64,000 bases of DNA from contig JADKEV010000015.1 of the NCBI GenBank assembly GCA_016717855.1, forward strand, positions 62,001-126,000, given 5' to 3'. The translations under genes and the position numbers were made by a program. This stretch comes from Betaproteobacteria bacterium (GTDB lineage: Bacteria; Pseudomonadota; Gammaproteobacteria; Burkholderiales; Casimicrobiaceae). Below, piece by piece: positions 17,312 to 25,070 of the stretch (position 1 is its first letter; each line of letters begins with the position of its first letter). The notes beneath the pieces are model-generated. The model saw only the letters and a program-made list of their open reading frames with translations. It was not told where the DNA came from and did not search any database.

Positions 17312-18598
17312 TTATGGCGCCAGCGCAAGCCTCGGCAGCCACGTCGTCAGCGGCGGCCACAGGGTGATCGCACCGAGAACCACGAGCAGCGGCACCAGGA
17401 ACGGCAGGGTGGCCCGCGTTACGCGCTCGAACGAGATCCCCGCGACTTTCGCCGTCACGAACAGTACCACTCCGACCGGAGGGGTGATAGTCCCTATCAT
17501 CAGGTTCAGCACGAAGATCAGGCCGAACTGGATCGGATCGATGCCGAGCTTCATCGCCGGCGGCACGAGTATCGGGATCAGGATCAGCATCGCGGCGATC
17601 GCCTCCATGAAGCAGCCGACGACGAGCAGGATGACGTTCACGATCAGCAGATAGACCAGTGGATTGTCGGTCAGCCGCGTCAGGAAGCCGCCGGCGAGCT
17701 GCGGCACTTGCGACACGGTCAGGCAGTACGCCATCAGCCCTGCGGCCATCACCAGCGCCAGCACGACGCCCGTGGTCTCGACGGTGTCGAGGATGATCTT
17801 CGGCAGGTCGCGCCACTGGAAGTCGCGATAGATGAAAAGGCCGAGCACCAGCGCGTAGGCGACGGAGACGGCGGCGGCTTCCGTAGGCGTGAACGCGCCG
17901 CCGAAGAGTCCCGCGAACAGGATGACCGGCGTCATCAGCGCCCAGAACGCGGCCTTGAACGCCCGCCACAAGTCGCCGATGCCGGGGAACGGGTGGCGCG
18001 GGAGATTCATGCGCACCGAGATCGCCCGCACCATCACCATCAATGCCCCCGCCATCAGCAGTCCCGGAATCACCCCCGCGAGAAACAGCGCGCCGATCGA
18101 GGCTTCGGCCGACACCCCGTAGATGATCATCGGCAGCGACGGCGGGATGATCGGGCCGATGGTCGCGGACGATGCGGTGACGGCGGCGGCGATGTCGGGC
18201 GAGTAACCCTCGTCCGTCATCGCCTTGATCTCGATCGTGCCCAGGCCGCCGGCGTCCGCGACCGCGGACCCGGACGTTCCGGCGAAGAACACGCTGGCCA
18301 CGATGTTGGCGTGGCACAGGCCGCCGCGCATCCAGCCGACGCTCACCTTGGCGAACTCGAAGATCCGGGTGGTGATACCCGCAGAGTTCATGATGTTGCC
18401 CATCAGGATGAACAGCGGGGCGGCCAGCAGCGGGAACGAATCGACCGATTTGGCCAGTCGCTGCGCCACCGCGAGGTCGGAAATTCCCGACAGGACCAGG
18501 AACGCCCATGCGGCAAGCGCCATCGCCAGCCAGATCGGCGGGCCCAGGAACAGCGCCACGAACCAGACCGCGAGAATCACCAGCATCAGCGTCGTCAT
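17312..18598 (-). CDS. TRAP transporter large permease (DctM family), second system
   Basis: 428 residues of membrane protein with DctM signatures: AQRLAKSVDSFPLLAAPLFILMGNIM, FFAGTSGSAVADAGGLGTIEIKAM, TASSATIGPIIPPSLPMIIYG and NLMIGTITPPVGVVLFV (each cited as location marks along the chain). The ATG overlaps the dctQ stop by 4 nt. It is only distantly similar to the first DctM in this window (7141-8430), so the two systems probably carry different substrates. Its position between hyuAB and pxpBCA suggests uptake of an oxoproline-like or other cyclic amide or acid substrate. Confidence 0.94.
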   Translation of the reverse strand: MTTLMLVILAVWFVALFLGPPIWLAMALAAWAFLVLSGISDLAVAQRLAKSVDSFPLLAAPLFILMGNIMNSAGITTRIFEFAKVSVGWMRGGLCHANIVASVFFAGTSGSAVADAGGLGTIEIKAMTDEGYSPDIAAAVTASSATIGPIIPPSLPMIIYGVSAEASIGALFLAGVIPGLLMAGALMVMVRAISVRMNLPRHPFPGIGDLWRAFKAAFWALMTPVILFAGLFGGAFTPTEAAAVSVAYALVLGLFIYRDFQWRDLPKIILDTVETTGVVLALVMAAGLMAYCLTVSQVPQLAGGFLTRLTDNPLVYLLIVNVILLVVGCFMEAIAAMLILIPILVPPAMKLGIDPIQFGLIFVLNLMIGTITPPVGVVLFVTAKVAGISFERVTRATLPFLVPLLVVLGAITLWPPLTTWLPRLALAP

Positions 18599-19089
18599 GA
18601 CGCGGACTCCGGCGGCGCGGCGGAACGAAGGCTCCTGAGCGCCTCCGCCAGCTGCAGCAGCGCATAGACGGCGATCGCCACGGCCGCGACCGGCTCGATC
18701 AGGTAGACCACGCCCAGGTTGAACGGCACGGCGACATTCTCGACATCCCAGTTGTTCGCGACCAGCCGCGCGCCGCTGGTGCCCAGGACCCACGCAAATA
18801 ACAGGGTCGCCAGTTGCGTCGCCACGGCGATTCCCGCCTGTGTCCGCGGACCCATGCGCGTGATCGCGATGTTCACCGCGAGATGCGAGTTGCGGCGCGA
18901 CGCGATGACCCATCCCAGAAATGCGCACCAGATGAAAAGGTAGCGCGCGAGCTCCTCGCTCCACGTCATCGGGCTGTTGAACGCGTAGCGCAGGATCACC
19001 TGGATGAAGACGCACAGGAAGATGCCGACGAACGCGAGGATCGCGGCCGTGTCGATCAGCCGTTCCGCGATGTGAAGCAGGCGCTTCAT
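18595..19089 (-). CDS. TRAP transporter small permease (DctQ family), second system
   Basis: 164 residues with four membrane segments. It starts MKRLLHIAERLIDTAAILAF and has the DctQ-type motif VILRYAFNSPMTWSEELARYLFIW followed by a conserved RRNSHLAV stretch. It overlaps the large permease gene by 4 nt and follows the solute-binding gene by 34 nt. The order P-Q-M is the usual TRAP order. Confidence 0.92.
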   Translation of the reverse strand: MKRLLHIAERLIDTAAILAFVGIFLCVFIQVILRYAFNSPMTWSEELARYLFIWCAFLGWVIASRRNSHLAVNIAITRMGPRTQAGIAVATQLATLLFAWVLGTSGARLVANNWDVENVAVPFNLGVVYLIEPVAAVAIAVYALLQLAEALRSLRSAAPPESAS

Positions 19090-19123
19090 CGGCGGGAGGG
19101 CGCGGGCGTTGCCCGCGCGTCCG

Positions 19124-20170
19124 TTACTTGATCGCCTGCAGCTTCTCGTAGGTCCCCTTGCCCCACTTGCTCTCGAACTTCGCGAGGACGGCGCCGACGA
19201 CGGGTTTGCGGAAGGCTTCGATATCGACAGCGACGATGGTCACGCCGGCCGCCTTGAACGTGTCGAGCAGTTCCTTCTCCTGCTTGATCAACTCCGCGTT
19301 CTGCCAGGTGATGCCGGCATCGACCGCATCGGAGACGATCTTCTGGTCCGCCGGCTTCAAGCCCTTCCAGAAGTTCTCGTTCATCACGATCAGCCGCGGC
19401 GTGATGATGTGCCCCGTCAGCACGAGGTACTTCTGCACCTCATCGAACTTTCCCGCCTTGATGGTGGGCAGCGGATTCTCCTGGCCATCGACCACGCCTT
19501 GCTTCAATGCCAGGTACAGCTCGCCGAAATTCATCGGCGTGGGCTTGGCGCCCCAGGCCTCGGCCATGGCCTTGAAGACGTCGTTTTCCGGAACGCGCAG
19601 CTTGAAGCCGACCAGGTCGGCGGGAACTTTGACGGACTTGTTCGTCGTGGTCAGGTGCCGCGTGCCGTAGTACGTCGTGCCAAGGATGCGCATGCCGCGC
19701 TTGGCGACGAGTTCGGTGTTCATGTCCTTGCCCACCGGACCCGCCATCGCCTTGACCAGATGATCGGCGTCGCGCCACACATAAGGGCTCTCGACGATGC
19801 CGATCGAGGGCACCCACGCGCCGAAGTTCGCGGCCCCTTCGGTGACGATCTGCTGCGTGCCGTTGGCCACGGCCTCGATCATGTCGCGCGACGAACCCAG
19901 CTGGCCGCCCGGATAGGGCTGGATGACGATGCGGCCGCCGGACTTGGCTTTCACGTCGGCCGCGACCCGTTCGATCATCTGTGCCGACGGATGCGTGGCC
20001 GGCACGACGTCGCCCCAGCGCACGACCACTTCCTGCGCCGCGGCATTTCCGCCCGCGGCCAACGTTGCGAGGATGGCCAGTGACAACCGGCAGAGCAGCG
20101 TCGAACGCAAGCATTGCCCGGTGGCCGCCACGCGATGCGTCGCGGCCGCCGATTGCAGATTCATTCCCAT
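19124..20170 (-). CDS. TRAP transporter solute-binding protein (DctP family), second system
   Basis: 348 residues. The ATG at 20170 is preceded at 8 nt by a strong AAAGGAGG site, which decides the start. The signal region is long and ends near GGNAAAQE. The mature protein has VVRWGDVVPATHPSAQMIER, SGGRIVIQPYPGGQLGSSRDMIEAV, VPADLVGFKLRVPEND (the conserved arginine that pairs with a ligand carboxylate in DctP proteins) and GVVDGQENPLPTI. It is a complete gene without frame problems. It lies 131 nt downstream of hyuB, a gap long enough for its own promoter, although I cannot identify one with confidence. Confidence 0.93.
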   Translation of the reverse strand: MGMNLQSAAATHRVAATGQCLRSTLLCRLSLAILATLAAGGNAAAQEVVVRWGDVVPATHPSAQMIERVAADVKAKSGGRIVIQPYPGGQLGSSRDMIEAVANGTQQIVTEGAANFGAWVPSIGIVESPYVWRDADHLVKAMAGPVGKDMNTELVAKRGMRILGTTYYGTRHLTTTNKSVKVPADLVGFKLRVPENDVFKAMAEAWGAKPTPMNFGELYLALKQGVVDGQENPLPTIKAGKFDEVQKYLVLTGHIITPRLIVMNENFWKGLKPADQKIVSDAVDAGITWQNAELIKQEKELLDTFKAAGVTIVAVDIEAFRKPVVGAVLAKFESKWGKGTYEKLQAIK

Positions 20171-20301
20171 GGTCAGTTCCTCCTTTGTTGCCGTGATTTT
20201 TTCCGGCGATCTGAAGAGCGCGCGCGACGGATGCCGATACAGCGCCTCCAATCGAAACACGCGCGTCGGCCGCGATGATCGCATATCCGTGTGGTCCGCC
20301 G

Positions 20302-22059
20302 CTAGCGGATGAGCCCGACGACCTCGAGCGTTTCCGGATCCAGACGCACGCCGTATTCTTCCTCGGCGGCTGCCAGCGAAACGAAACCCAGCCTGACGTC
20401 GCGCTGCACCGCGGCCGGGTCGCGCGCGGACGGATGGCCGTAACCGCCCCCACCCGGCGTGTAGTGCGTGACCGTGTCGCCGCGGGCCAATGGCTCGATG
20501 TCGCCGATCGCGTGCGAGAGCGCGCGTTCGGCGGGCAAGCCCTCGTTGATGATCCAGCGGCCGCCGTCGCCGGGCCGGCCACCGGCGACGCCCTGCGGCA
20601 GCGAGACCGACTTCTGCGACGTGTGCTGCAACTCCGGGTCGGGGCCGAGGATCCGGTAGGTGAGGACCTGGCCCACACCGCCGCGATAGCGCCCCGGTCC
20701 GCCGGAGTCGGTGCGCAGCTCGCGCCGCAGGTACAGCACCGGCGATTCCATTTCGATCGCCTCGGTCGGCGGGATGTGGCAGTTGGTCACGTGGCAGGCG
20801 ACGACCTCGATGCCGTCGGCGTACGCCGTCGCGCCTATGCCCCCGGGCACGACTTCGCCGAACACCGTGCGCTGGCCGCTGTCGGGCTGGGTGACGATGG
20901 TGTAGTTGTAGAGGCAGCCGCAGGAGTCGGCCATTACCTGATCGGGAATCGCCTGCGCCAGCGCGCCCATCACCAGGTCGACGATCGAGTGGCAGACGAT
21001 CATCCGCTGGTACACCGCGGCGGGGGCGCGCGCATTGACCAGCGTGCCCGGCGGCGCGATCACCTTGATCGGGCGCTTGCACCCTTCGGTGCTCGGGATC
21101 GACGCGTCGGTGACGCAGCGCATCACGTAGTAGACGGCGGCCAGCGTGGTGGCCAGCGGGCTGTTGATCGGCCCCTTGACCTGGGCGTCGGTGCCGGTGA
21201 AGTCCAGCGTCACGTCGCTGCCCTGCTTGGTGATCGCGACCCGCAGGTAGTAAGGCCCGCCCTTCGCGCCGTCGTCGAGCAGCGGCTCCTCGTGGCGATA
21301 CACGCCGTCGGGAATCGCGGCCAGCGCTTCGCGCGTGCGCCGCTCGGAGTAGTCGATCAGCTCGGTAAAGCAGTTCTGCATCGTGTCGCTGCCGTACTTG
21401 CGGAACAGGGCGAGGACGTCATCGGCCGCGACCTTGACGCTCGAGATCTGCGAGATCACGTCGTTCTCGAGCATGTCGCGGGTGCGCGTGTTGGTCAGGA
21501 TGATGCTCATCACCTTGGTGTCGAGGATGCCGGCCTCGACGATCTTCAAGGGCGGGATGCGCAGGCCTTCCTGGTAGATCTCGGTGCCCCAGCCGCGGGT
21601 GCCCATGTTCATCCCGCCGATATCGAAGTGGTGCACCATCAGCCCGGAGAACGCGACCAGCCTGCCCTCGAAGAACAGCGGATAGAAGGCGAGGTAGTCG
21701 TTGGTGTGCGTCGCCGCCAGCGAACCGTCGCCGGCGTATGGATCGTTGGTGATGATCACGTCGCCCGGCTGCCACGCTTCCGCCGGGTAGTAGTGCTCGA
21801 GTATGGTCTTCAGGCACACGCCGACGGTGTTGAGCTGGATCGGCGGGCCGGCCTCTTCGGCCAGCAGCTGCCCGTTGGCGTCCAGGATCGACGCCGAGCA
21901 GTCCTCCATTTCCTTGACGATGAACGAATTCGCCGAGCGGATCATCCGCCGGGTGATCCGCTGCGCGATCGCCTTCAATCCGTTCCTGACGATCTCGAGG
22001 GTGACCGGATCGACGCGCTGGCGCGCGCCCTCGGCCTGTGGTTTCAACAAGGCAGACAT
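20302..22059 (-). CDS. hyuB: Hydantoinase B/oxoprolinase family protein
   Basis: 585 residues, standard length for HyuB. The start at 22059 overlaps the hyuA stop by 1 nt (TGATG). Motifs include VDPVTLEIVRNGLKAIAQ, ITNDPYAGDGSLAATHTNDY near residue 105, HHFDIGGMNMGTRGWGTEIYQ near 160, PINSPLATTLAAVYYVMR, and a Gly-rich C-terminal YTPGGGGYGHPSARDP. With HyuA it forms an ATP-dependent amide-ring hydrolase; family members act on hydantoins, 5-oxoproline or related lactams, and acetone carboxylase is a relative. The reaction here cannot be fixed from sequence. The open frame continues upstream past the start, but that part is antisense of hyuA. Confidence 0.93.
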   Translation of the reverse strand: MSALLKPQAEGARQRVDPVTLEIVRNGLKAIAQRITRRMIRSANSFIVKEMEDCSASILDANGQLLAEEAGPPIQLNTVGVCLKTILEHYYPAEAWQPGDVIITNDPYAGDGSLAATHTNDYLAFYPLFFEGRLVAFSGLMVHHFDIGGMNMGTRGWGTEIYQEGLRIPPLKIVEAGILDTKVMSIILTNTRTRDMLENDVISQISSVKVAADDVLALFRKYGSDTMQNCFTELIDYSERRTREALAAIPDGVYRHEEPLLDDGAKGGPYYLRVAITKQGSDVTLDFTGTDAQVKGPINSPLATTLAAVYYVMRCVTDASIPSTEGCKRPIKVIAPPGTLVNARAPAAVYQRMIVCHSIVDLVMGALAQAIPDQVMADSCGCLYNYTIVTQPDSGQRTVFGEVVPGGIGATAYADGIEVVACHVTNCHIPPTEAIEMESPVLYLRRELRTDSGGPGRYRGGVGQVLTYRILGPDPELQHTSQKSVSLPQGVAGGRPGDGGRWIINEGLPAERALSHAIGDIEPLARGDTVTHYTPGGGGYGHPSARDPAAVQRDVRLGFVSLAAAEEEYGVRLDPETLEVVGLIR

Positions 22060-24179
22060 CAGGCGGGCTCCTCGAGGGATGAGGCTTGCGCCTCGGCGGC
22101 CGCGGCCGGCTGCGGCGCGCGGGAAACGTGGGCATTCATCATCGCGTCGAAGCGCGCGTTCCATCCCGGCGGGAGGAACAGCGTGCTGCCCGAATATTCG
22201 ACCACCGCCGGACCCGCGATCGCGTGGCCCGCGCGCAAGTCGTCGAAGCGGTAGACCAGCGCCTCCACCCACACGCCGGCCTCTACCAGCAATGTGCGCC
22301 GGCCCGCGGGTTGCGGCGGCGCCTCCGCCGCCGGCCGCTCGGGCCAGCTGGCAGGCGGGATCGCGCCGTACGCGGTGACGCGGACGTTCACGAGCTGCAC
22401 TTCCCGTCCGTTGAGGTTGTAGCCGTAGACGCGCAGGTGCTGGTCGTTGAAGCGTTCGACCAGCCCGTCGAAGCCCTGGTCCAGTTCCCCGTCGAGGATG
22501 GGCAGCGTGAGCTCGTAGTTCTGGCCGCCATAGCGCACGTCGGTGGAAAGCGTGTAGCGGCGCGCGGCCGGATCCACGCCGTCGGCAACCAGCGCCGCTT
22601 CCGCCTCGGCCAGCAGCTCGGCGTACATCGCCGTGACCTGCGGCAGGAACTCGGGGACCAGCCTGGCCACCAGCGTGCGCGCGTGATCGTGGCGTACGTC
22701 CGCTGACAGCAATCCCATCGCCGACAGGTTGCCGGGCGCGGGGGGAATCAGCACGGTGCGGATCGACAGGGCATCGGCCAGGCGGACCGCGTGCAGCGCA
22801 CCGGCGCCGCCGAACGCGACCAGCGTGAAGTCGCGCGGGTCGAGCCCGCGTTCGACCGATACGAGCCGGATCGCGTCGGCCATGTGCGCCTCGACGATGG
22901 CGATGATGCCCAGCGCCGCCTCCTCCGGGACCATGCCCAGGGGCTTGGCGATCTTGTCGACGATGGCCGCGCGGGCGAGCGGCAAATCCAGGTGCCGCGC
23001 GCCGCCCAGGAAGAAGTCGCCATTCAGGCGACCGGCGACCAGGTTGGCGTCGGTGACCGTCGGGTCGCGCCCGCCCTGGCCATAGCAGGCCGGGCCGGGC
23101 ACCGAACCGGCGCTGCGCGGGCCGACCCGCAAGCCGAAACCGCCTTCGACCCAGGCGATCGAACCGCCGCCGGCACCGATGGTGACCATGTCGAGCGTCG
23201 GCGCCAGCAGCGGATACGGGCCGATCCGGCTGCGACTGGTGAGCAGCGGCGCGCCATTGGAAATCAGCGACACGTCGGCGCTGGTGCCGCCCATGTCGAG
23301 GGTGATCAGGTTCTGGATACCGCAACTCGCGGCCAGCGCGTTGGCGCCGATGATGCCGCCCATCACCCCCGAATGCGTGATGGCCGTGGGCGCGCGCGTC
23401 GCCGAATCGAACGTGGAGATGCCGCCGTTGCCGCGCATGATGAAAGGCTTGGCGGGCACCCCCTGACCGGCCAGCGCCTCTTTCAAACCGCGCAGGTGGC
23501 GCGTGATGGGCCCGCGGATGAAGGCGCTGACGCAGGTCGTGCTGGTGCGCTCGAACTCGCGGAACTCGCGCACGACATCGGAGGACAGCGATACGTCGAC
23601 CTGCGGACAGACTTCAGCGGCGAGTTCCGCGATGCGGCGCTCGTGTCCGGGATTCGCATAGGCGTGCAGCAGGCAGACGGCGATGCTCTGCACCCCGGCA
23701 GCGGCGAGCGCGCGCAATGCCTGGCGCGCCGCCTCCTCGTCCAGCGGCGTGATCACCTGCCCCAGATGGTCGACGCGCTCCGGCACGCCGAAGCGCAGAT
23801 GCCTCGCCACGAAGGGGCGCGCCGGCCGCCAGTGGATGTCGTAAACATCCGGCTTGCGCGAGGCGCGGCCGATCTCGAGCACGTCGCGAAAGCCCGCCGT
23901 CGTGATCAGGCCGACGCCCGACTCCTTCTGCTCGATGAACAGGTTGGTGACGTACGTGCTCCCGTAGACGAAGTGGTCGACCGCCTCGAGCGGGACGCCG
24001 GCCAGCTCGACGATGCGCTGGATGCCATCGACGATGCCGATGGTCAGGTCGGCAGGCGTGCTCGGAACCTTGAGGGTCGTCAGCCGGCCATTGCCCGCGA
24101 GCACCAGGTCGGTGTGGGTGCCGCCGGTGTCGACGCCGATCGCGAAACCGCCGGGCGGGGGTGACTGCGTGCTTTGCAT
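22059..24179 (-). CDS. hyuA: Hydantoinase A/oxoprolinase family protein
   Basis: 706 residues, complete HyuA subunit with an actin-like ATPase fold. Signatures are AIGVDTGGTHTDLVLAGNG near the N-terminus, VYGSTYVTNLFIEQKESGVG, ITLDMGGTSADVSLI near residue 285, and VAFGGAGALHAVRLADALSI near 480. It partners with HyuB directly downstream (1-nt overlap). It is the first gene of a minus-strand run that continues through the second TRAP system to the pxp genes. An extended minus-10 promoter is visible about 58 nt upstream of the ATG. Together with pxpABC this places two different ATP-dependent lactamase-type enzymes in one gene cluster. Confidence 0.93.
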   Translation of the reverse strand: MQSTQSPPPGGFAIGVDTGGTHTDLVLAGNGRLTTLKVPSTPADLTIGIVDGIQRIVELAGVPLEAVDHFVYGSTYVTNLFIEQKESGVGLITTAGFRDVLEIGRASRKPDVYDIHWRPARPFVARHLRFGVPERVDHLGQVITPLDEEAARQALRALAAAGVQSIAVCLLHAYANPGHERRIAELAAEVCPQVDVSLSSDVVREFREFERTSTTCVSAFIRGPITRHLRGLKEALAGQGVPAKPFIMRGNGGISTFDSATRAPTAITHSGVMGGIIGANALAASCGIQNLITLDMGGTSADVSLISNGAPLLTSRSRIGPYPLLAPTLDMVTIGAGGGSIAWVEGGFGLRVGPRSAGSVPGPACYGQGGRDPTVTDANLVAGRLNGDFFLGGARHLDLPLARAAIVDKIAKPLGMVPEEAALGIIAIVEAHMADAIRLVSVERGLDPRDFTLVAFGGAGALHAVRLADALSIRTVLIPPAPGNLSAMGLLSADVRHDHARTLVARLVPEFLPQVTAMYAELLAEAEAALVADGVDPAARRYTLSTDVRYGGQNYELTLPILDGELDQGFDGLVERFNDQHLRVYGYNLNGREVQLVNVRVTAYGAIPPASWPERPAAEAPPQPAGRRTLLVEAGVWVEALVYRFDDLRAGHAIAGPAVVEYSGSTLFLPPGWNARFDAMMNAHVSRAPQPAAAAEAQASSLEEPA

Positions 24180-24236
24180 GGCCTGGTTTGTCCTTGGTGG
24201 TTCCGGTGCGTGGCATCCGGATGTCTGTTCTTTCTG

Positions 24237-24245
24237 ACTATAGCA
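24237..24245 (-). promoter_or_regulatory. Extended -10 promoter for the hyu operon
   Basis: On the minus strand the sequence reads TGCTATAGT, an extended -10 element (TGn plus TATAGT, close to TATAAT). No good -35 is visible, which fits extended -10 promoters. Transcription would start about 50 nt upstream of the hyuA ATG. It lies back to back with the vapBC promoter. Confidence 0.45.
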
Positions 24246-24292
24246 GGAGCAAGCGCACTGCCCCGGCGCGGCGCATGCGTCCCCGGGGCCGA

Positions 24293-24323
24293 TTGACATC
24301 TGATGCGTGATGCACTAGCATCA
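24293..24323 (+). promoter_or_regulatory. vapBC promoter with overlapping operator
   Basis: TTGACA at 24293-24298, a 17-nt spacer, and TAGCAT at 24316-24321 form a sigma-70 promoter with a perfect -35. A perfect inverted repeat TGATGC-ACTA-GCATCA (24308-24323) covers the -10, and a further TGATGC half-site sits at 24301-24306. The arrangement suits autorepression by the VapB antitoxin. The expected transcription start, about 7 nt after the -10, falls on or next to the vapB ATG at 24328. Confidence 0.65.
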
Positions 24324-24327
24324 AACC

Positions 24328-24567
24328 ATGCGTACCACACTGGACATCGAAGACGACGTGCTGTTCGCGGCCAAGGATCTGGCCAGGCGAGAAAAGAAGA
24401 CTGCCGGACAGATCATCTCCGCGCTGGCGCGCAAGGGGCTGGCGGGCGCGGAAACATCGGCCGCGCGCGAGCCGAAGGCAGTCTACGGATTCCGGCCGTT
24501 TCCCAAGGATGGGCGAGTCGTCAGCAACGAGTTGATCAACAAGCTGCGCGAAGACGGCGAGTACTAG
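24328..24567 (+). CDS. vapB: VapB-type antitoxin (ribbon-helix-helix)
   Basis: 79 residues. The N-terminus MRTTLDIEDDVLFAAKDLAR is a ribbon-helix-helix DNA-binding unit, with a second helix EKKTAGQIISALARKGL. The C-terminal tail (YGFRPFPKDGRVVSNELINKL) would wrap the toxin. It precedes a PIN-domain gene by 11 nt. No Shine-Dalgarno site precedes the ATG, and the predicted transcription start coincides with it, so a leaderless mRNA is likely. In the usual model it neutralises VapC and represses its own promoter through the palindrome just upstream. Confidence 0.88.
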   Translation: MRTTLDIEDDVLFAAKDLARREKKTAGQIISALARKGLAGAETSAAREPKAVYGFRPFPKDGRVVSNELINKLREDGEY

Positions 24568-24578
24568 CGGAACGCCGG

Positions 24579-25010
24579 ATGCGCGCGCTGCTGGACGTAA
24601 ATGTTTTGATTGCCCTGCTCGACCAGGCGCACCCGCACCAAGATACCGCGTTGGCCTGGCTGAAAGCCAACATCCAGCACGGCTGGGCATCCTGCCCGAT
24701 TACCCAGAACGGGTGCATCCGCATCATGTCGCAGGCATCCTACCCCGGTGCGCGGCCGGTTGCCAAGATCACCGAGCGCCTGCGTGACGCGCTGAACCAT
24801 TCCGCCCATAAGTTCTGGCCCGACGACGTCTCGATTGTCGATACCGCAATCGTGGATGGCACGCGCGTACATGGCGCGCGCCAGATAACCGACACCTATC
24901 TGCTGGCGCTGGCGCTCAAGAACGGCGGGCGCCTCGTCACGTTCGATTCCGGCATCGCACTCGCCGCTGTGAAGGGCGCGACAGCCAGGCAACTTGTCAC
25001 GCTGGTCTGA
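24579..25010 (+). CDS. vapC: VapC-type PIN-domain ribonuclease toxin
   Basis: 143 residues, complete PIN domain. Acidic active-site residues are visible: D6 in RALLDVNVLIALLD, an Asp in the W-DDVS segment near residue 86, D110 in the ITDTYLLALA motif, and D127 in VTFDSGI. Such toxins cut specific RNAs such as tRNA or rRNA when the antitoxin is lost. It lies 11 nt downstream of vapB and is surely co-transcribed. A longer open frame from 24303 is an out-of-phase extension through vapB. The pair is of the type that stabilises genomic regions, but I see no mobile element around it. Confidence 0.9.
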   Translation: MRALLDVNVLIALLDQAHPHQDTALAWLKANIQHGWASCPITQNGCIRIMSQASYPGARPVAKITERLRDALNHSAHKFWPDDVSIVDTAIVDGTRVHGARQITDTYLLALALKNGGRLVTFDSGIALAAVKGATARQLVTLV

Positions 25011-25033
25011 GGCTTCGAGTTTGCCGGCCAAAT

Positions 25034-25045
25034 CGAGCCTGACCC
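25034..25045 (-). repeat. Short interspersed motif, right copy
   Basis: CGAGCCTGACCC just after the vapC stop is the reverse complement of the 12-mer at 12826-12837. See that entry for the limits of this evidence. Confidence 0.3.
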
Positions 25046-25070
25046 AATCCTGTTAGGCTGCGCCCTACCA

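Noticed and set aside
20302..23325. Single open frame of 1007 codons suggesting a fusion extending HyuB upstream
   Set aside because: Only the part from 22059 has HyuB motifs. The upstream part is the wrong frame of hyuA, which is itself complete.
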